Of a stretch of 64,000 bases of DNA, positions 59,310-64,000 are shown piece after piece. How positions within the stretch are numbered: position 1 is the stretch's first letter; each line of letters starts with the position of its first letter. The position numbers were made by a program, and so were the translations under genes. Under the pieces are notes generated by a model. It ran no database searches. It saw only the letters and a list, made by a program, of their open reading frames with translations, and was not told the DNA's origin. This DNA comes from Nemopilema nomurai (taxonomy: Eukaryota; Cnidaria; Scyphozoa; Rhizostomeae; Rhizostomatidae): positions 2,167,835 to 2,231,834 of the forward strand of contig ML133502.1 of assembly GCA_003864495.1 (NCBI GenBank), read 5' to 3'.

Positions 59310-60901
59310 ATGTCTGAGACAGTTGTTGCACGGAAAGATGGCGATGACGAAGTCCATGTGGAAGTCAAGCTTGGGCATTCTGAGACATCAGTCAAGAAGG
59401 CCTCGTCTGAAATTGACCAAGAGGGTGCCATTGCCGACCCAGAGCGAGGAACTATATCCAGTGACTGGAAGCCGTACGAATCTGCACCCAAAGAAATGCC
59501 TGTCACATTTTTCATGCCTCCCCTGTACTATAAATTTCGTTGGGCCTGGGTTCAGATATTCATGAAAAGAGTAGTGTTTGACATCTGTGTTGGAGAAATT
59601 CTGATGTTCATTTTAGCTTTTGCCGCCGCTGCCGTGCCCGCAGGGGCTACTTGCTGCGACGAGGAGTCTACGGGCAATGCGGCAAACATTCCTCTTTTGT
59701 TGACGTTCGCCTTGGCCAGTCGCAATTCGATAGTTACCTTCATATTCGGCGTTCCATTTGAGCGTGCGTTGAAGTGGCACAAATGGATGGCACTTTTTAG
59801 TGTCATCAGTGGGGTTTATCACGGCATCGTGTCTAAAAAGGCTGATGGCTCAGGCATCGTTCTCACTGCTTTGATGGGGGCTTTGCTCATCTTCTCGTTT
59901 TTCCCCATCAGACGCAGGATATTTGAGATATTTCTGAAACTCCACTGGGTTCTTTTCATCGGTGTTGTTGTTGCTGCCATGATTCACGGGCTAGCGCTGT
60001 CATGGGTGGCGTCGGTATTTGGGGCTTTGATGTTTTGTGTAGATGCATCATTTTGTGGAGAAACAGGTCCAACTCCGCCACTGTCATGCTCACTCGCCTT
60101 CCCGCTGATGTTGTGAGGGTCTCTTTTAAGAAGAAAGATTTCCGATACATGGCTGGTCAGTACGTGTTCATCTGCATCCCTAAGGTATCGTATTTTGAGT
60201 GGCATCCGTTCAGCATTTCTTCGTCACCCCATAACGACGAAGTCTACATACACATCAGGGTACTGGGTAACTGGACGAAGCAGCTTTACGACAAGGCAGA
60301 CTCAACTGAAACAACGGCCTACATTGATGGGCCATATGGGCAGCCCTCAGTCGACGTGGATGGCGGTCGTTACCAAATATTTGTCTTCGTCTCCGGCGGT
60401 ATCGGGATCACCCCAATGCAATCGATTTGCAATGACATCATTCACCAATACAAAAGAGGCAGACCAGTCAAAAAAGTCTACTTCATCTGGTCAGTTCGCG
60501 ATGCCTTTATGGTGACGTCCGTTCTCGGCTATGACACACAGTACTTCAGCGAGAAGATTCCGCAGCGCCTCCCCTTCTCATTCTCCCCAGACCTCCTAAC
60601 TGAAAATCTCAAAGAAAGCGTTCTGAATGCCGAGTTTTACCTGACACGTGCAAGAGAGCCCCAGGATTACGCTTCTGCAAACATCAGGCCAGACCTACAA
60701 TCCTGTTTGAAGTTCGGAAGGCCTAACCTGGAGGCCATTTTTGATTCGGTTCAAAAGTTCGCCCAGTCAGCCAATGAAAAAAATGTTGCTGTCCTTAGCT
60801 GTGGGCCAGACCGACTAGTGAAGGACGCTTTGAAATACTCTGATCTGTTTTCTAAGGAAGGTGTGAACTTTGATTTTCATAGTGAACTTTTTGAATTTTA
60901 A
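59310..60901 (+). CDS. Ferric reductase / NADPH oxidase-type flavocytochrome, one-base frameshift
   Basis: A membrane flavocytochrome that should pass electrons from NAD(P)H through FAD and two haems to an acceptor across the membrane, either ferric/cupric ions or oxygen. The N-terminus (1-70) is charged and cytoplasmic. Membrane segments follow at about 88-112, 127-148, 159-174, 182-199 and 213-233. The haem pairs are His157/His171 and His212/His226, each H-x13-H. The FAD motif HPFSISS is at about 299, DGPYG at 340, the nucleotide motif GGIGITP at 363 and SCGP near 497; the chain ends in Phe. No EF-hands or peroxidase domain are present, so it is nearer FRE/simple NOX than DUOX. The total is 530 codons only if one base is added near 60003-60010: frame 1 carries everything up to HGLALSWV and frame 2 the rest from GVGIWGFD. 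The coding region is intronless. Either a mutation or a base-calling error is possible. Confidence 0.88.
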
Positions 60902-60933
60902 GGGGGAAATCATTATATAATCCTAAAGCAGTC

Positions 60934-61152
60934 CAGTGGCGGACTGGCCAGCTCCCAGTCCTGCAAAATAGGCCCCCTTTTGCAATTGTTTTTCTTTGAT
61001 GTTTCATCTAAGTACCTATTTGTATCCACATTGATGAAAAACCGAATGATGATAACAATATGTTCAATTGAACAAGCTCTTTTTTGGCTACACCCACCAA
61101 GGCCTTCTTTGCTTTTTTGCCGCTTAAAAACTCTGAGCCAGTCCGCCACCGA
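60934..61152. mobile_element. Small hAT-like MITE directly after the reductase gene
   Basis: CAGTGGCGGACTGGCC at 60934 is mirrored by GAGCCAGTCCGCCAC at about 61135-61149. CAGTGGCGGA is a common start of hAT-family ends. It is about 219 bp long with no coding capacity. A clear eight-base duplication was not seen and the right tip is degenerate. Confidence 0.65.
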
Positions 61153-61549
61153 GGATGACTATGTGAAGGTGTCGTGTGATTAACATGATTGACCATTTTA
61201 AACTACATTTAACCCGCTTAGATTTTGTATGTTTTCATATCTTCATATTGCCTTAGGTTTAATGCACTCTTCAATCACTGGCGCACTTTAGTGAGTAGTT
61301 TTAACCATCCCTTCAAAGTTACTCACATTTATTAAGACTTTCTTTGACGCAAGGTATACACTTCTACTAAAGTCGAGACCTTATTATTATCTATTTTTAA
61401 AATCAATTTTTTAAATCGTAATTTTAAATCACTTTTACATCCTGATGACCCGGCTTCGTGCCAGTCAGAACCATTTGCCAGCCCGGCCAACCCAGCTGTC
61501 CATCCTTACGAGGTCCGTTAATGGGTATTCAAGGGAAGCCCTGACGGCA
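61153..61549. other. Downstream flank, nothing recognised
   Basis: AT-rich to about 61430, then GC-richer sequence. No open frame with recognisable similarity. Confidence 0.35.
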
Positions 61550-61586
61550 CAGGCCCTAGAGCCCCAGGCCCTAGAGCCCCAGGCCC
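61550..61586. repeat. 15-bp tandem repeat, about 2.5 copies
   Basis: CAGGCCCTAGAGCCC occurs at 61550 and 61565 and in part at 61580, inside a GC-richer block (61440-61625) that may itself be a small dispersed repeat. Confidence 0.8.
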
Positions 61587-64000
61587 ACATCAGCTACGAA
61601 GCTGCCTAGAAGCATCAGCCTGGGTTAACAAATTTCTTGCTTACTTGCATATTTCCACACTTTGGGACGCTGCAAATGGTATGCGTAGGTGAACGAGTGC
61701 AGTCTCTGAGTGCATAGAACAAGGTGCACGCTTAGTACTGTTCTCTAATTGTCGCCTGGCATTCGGTTTCCTTGACAACAGGGCTTCACGTCTAGCATTA
61801 TAACGAATCACATACACGGAATTTCTTCCATAACCTTTTCATATACGCACGGTCTTTGACTACTTAATTTTCATTAAAAAAATTATCAACCATGTTATAA
61901 TGTTTCATTACTATTAATTATATTTAACTACTGTGTTATCAACTTTGCCTAATCATTTTATTATCAACTTGTTCTATAGTGCATATGCACCACTCCTGCA
62001 TTCCAGCCAAATACATTTGTCTCGCATGACATCCCGTACTCCCAAACAAGATTTTATTCTCAAGTTTTCTTCCTGAAAAGATACGAATACCCCTCAAGTT
62101 TCTACGAATTCTTCCTTGAATTTTAGTAAAAATAAGTTAAATTACCTTTTTCAATTCCGTGGGTATATTAACGTGTAAGCGCTTTGGAAGACTTCGCCCC
62201 CACTTTCTTTTCTTCTAATAGCTCAAGTGTCCCTCTAGCAACAAAATTTCAAGATAAACTTGTTTACGGCCTAACACACAAAGCTCCTTGAGGAACCTTA
62301 TATCCATTTAGAATGATCATTTACGTTGGTTCCGCAATATATTGTCAATTTGGCGGGAACCAGTGGGAGTATATCTTTGGGCATTGCTCTATAGGACGGA
62401 TAAAACAACTGCAAAAATATACGTACCATATATATACGTATGACAATAAAACGAAAGTAGCCATTTAATTGGGTTTATTGTATGATTTTGTCAATTTGAC
62501 ACTCATGCTTTTCACGCTGTTTGTGGGATTTTTTATTCTAATATATTGTGAATGAAGTTACGCAGGTCCACATCCTTTTTACATGTGTACTTTCTCGAAA
62601 GCATGCTTGCCAATGTATCGAAAGCCCTCTTTTGGCTCTTCTGTACATTTTGAAAATTTGTCTCGCTCGCTGTGCCTTGAGCCTCTAATAACACTGTAAT
62701 GGCATATTTTTTACTACAAGGCCACAAGATCACTTTCGAACAAGTTTTGCTTTAAACTCAACATGGAATAGCATTAATAATTAAATTGGATATGTTTTGT
62801 AAAGAGGTGATGGACCTTTCAGAGGGACAGAAAATGCACGTATAGACTTCAAATGACCTTGTTAGAAGTCCAATCAATAGAAACTCCAGGAACTCTTCCA
62901 ATCAAAATCAGGAACTTTTCGAAAAACTTCTTTAGGTAAAAAAGAAAATCTAGTGGAGGATACTTTTTCGAAGGGTCCTGTCTTAAGAAAAGCTTATGGT
63001 TTCAGGCATCTCATATATTTAATTTCAGCATTTACACAATATGTTATACAACGACTCTATGAATTATAAGTTATTGACTGGATCTGGAATTCTTTAAACT
63101 TATTTGGCTGCGAATGATCTTGTTGCTGTATCTAGTTTGACCGTTCAGTGACGTCATTTGTATTGCGATCTGTATGGCGAGACTACATGCAACAACAAAA
63201 AAGAGCCCGGTTTAGAAGATAAGAAACCAGAAAGATATCTATTCTCTTTGTGTGAAATTTTCATAAAAGCCCTTTTTTTGCTCCCTATAAAAGTGTATAA
63301 CATAATTGAAGATTACCACCAAAAAACCGGATTATTAGCAAAAAATTACTCGATGAAAAGGGAGTGGTCGTATAGCCACTAAAATAAACTCGAGTAATTC
63401 ACTTTGGTTGATTGTACAATTGAAATCCTACTCTCAAATTAGAATCAAGCCTATGTTAGTAGCTGCAAGATCTGCACGAGACGAATTACAATCGTGAGCC
63501 AACAGGGAAAGCAAATTTAGAGAAACAGATGGGGACAGATAGGTATCCTTTGTCTTACGCTCTATGTATTTTATCAGTTACGACGTTAACAATACTCCAA
63601 CTGTGTGTAAACTATAATCTAGCAGAGGATAAAAGAAGTTGTTCTGGAGCTAAAGTAGTTTTGTAATGCTTTGTCTTACCTAAATTATTTACTTAATGTC
63701 AAACGACCTTCTCACGTTAATAACATACACCAAGATAAATTATAAAATATACTCCCTGTGTTCCTGAGTTCTTTCAAAGCTTCTTTCCGGATACAGAACA
63801 ATTTACTTGTTATAAGGGGTTATAGCAGCTATTCTAAATCTTTGCCAAGGGTGCAAAGTGTTTCAATGGTGCAGTAAAAGAAGTACTAAAAAGATTTTAC
63901 AGAAGAAAGGCAAACAAAACAACACAAATCAAAGGAACTTCAAAGGAAATTCAGGATCTCAAAGCACATATACAAATCACTGTATTAATTGTTCCTTACT
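61587..64000. other. Intergenic, no gene recognised
   Basis: Open frames at 62533-62733 (minus) and 63158-63382 (plus, 74 codons) have no domain, splice context or repeat partner that I can support. No RNA genes or transposon ends were seen. Confidence 0.4.

Noticed and set aside
59207..60205. Several minus-strand frames across the reductase gene
   Set aside because: They are antisense shadows of the plus-strand gene, which carries all the family motifs.
63158..63382. 74-codon plus-strand frame as a small gene
   Set aside because: No similarity, splice signal or promoter context that supports it.

Overview
The window looks like nuclear DNA of an invertebrate animal, most likely a cnidarian (probably an anthozoan). 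It is AT-rich, its recognisable genes have GT-AG introns or repeat-rich surroundings, and its mobile elements are DNA transposons (PIF/Harbinger, THAP-encoding, hAT-like, TA-flanked MITEs) plus one Penelope-like remnant, a mix typical of cnidarian genomes. The lineage call is inference from style and domain content; no search was run.

Region 1 (1-17.6 kb): the middle of one split gene on the minus strand, TBL3/UTP13, a WD40 protein of the small-subunit processome. Twelve coding exons were placed by hand, with consistent splice sites and phases. The first exon was not found, the 3' part lies beyond position 1, and one expected WD-repeat segment is missing between two exons. The introns carry MITEs, a Harbinger transposase remnant, a 155-bp tandem repeat and other repeat pairs.

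Region 2 (17.6-29.7 kb): intergenic or 5' territory full of mobile elements. These are an element with TTAA-type ends (18.6-19.5 kb), a cut-down PIF/Harbinger element with a TTA target duplication (22.7-23.55 kb), a Penelope-like fragment (24.9-25.6 kb), and a 1.77-kb transposon with near-perfect 33-bp ends and a target duplication, holding convergent zinc-finger and THAP genes (26.4-28.2 kb).

Region 3 (29.73-58.61 kb): one head-to-tail satellite array of about 75 monomers of about 387 bp. Sequence variants change along it from left to right, a short three-monomer higher-order repeat lies near 51-53 kb, and a few monomers are locally scrambled. Its left flank is a dispersed repeat and its right flank is a MITE. 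Short open frames inside it are by-products of the repeat.

Region 4 (58.6-64 kb): a MITE, then an uninterrupted 530-codon gene for a ferric reductase/NADPH oxidase-type flavocytochrome on the plus strand with a one-base frameshift near 60.0 kb, a hAT-like MITE 32 bp after its stop codon, and then sequence in which no gene was recognised.
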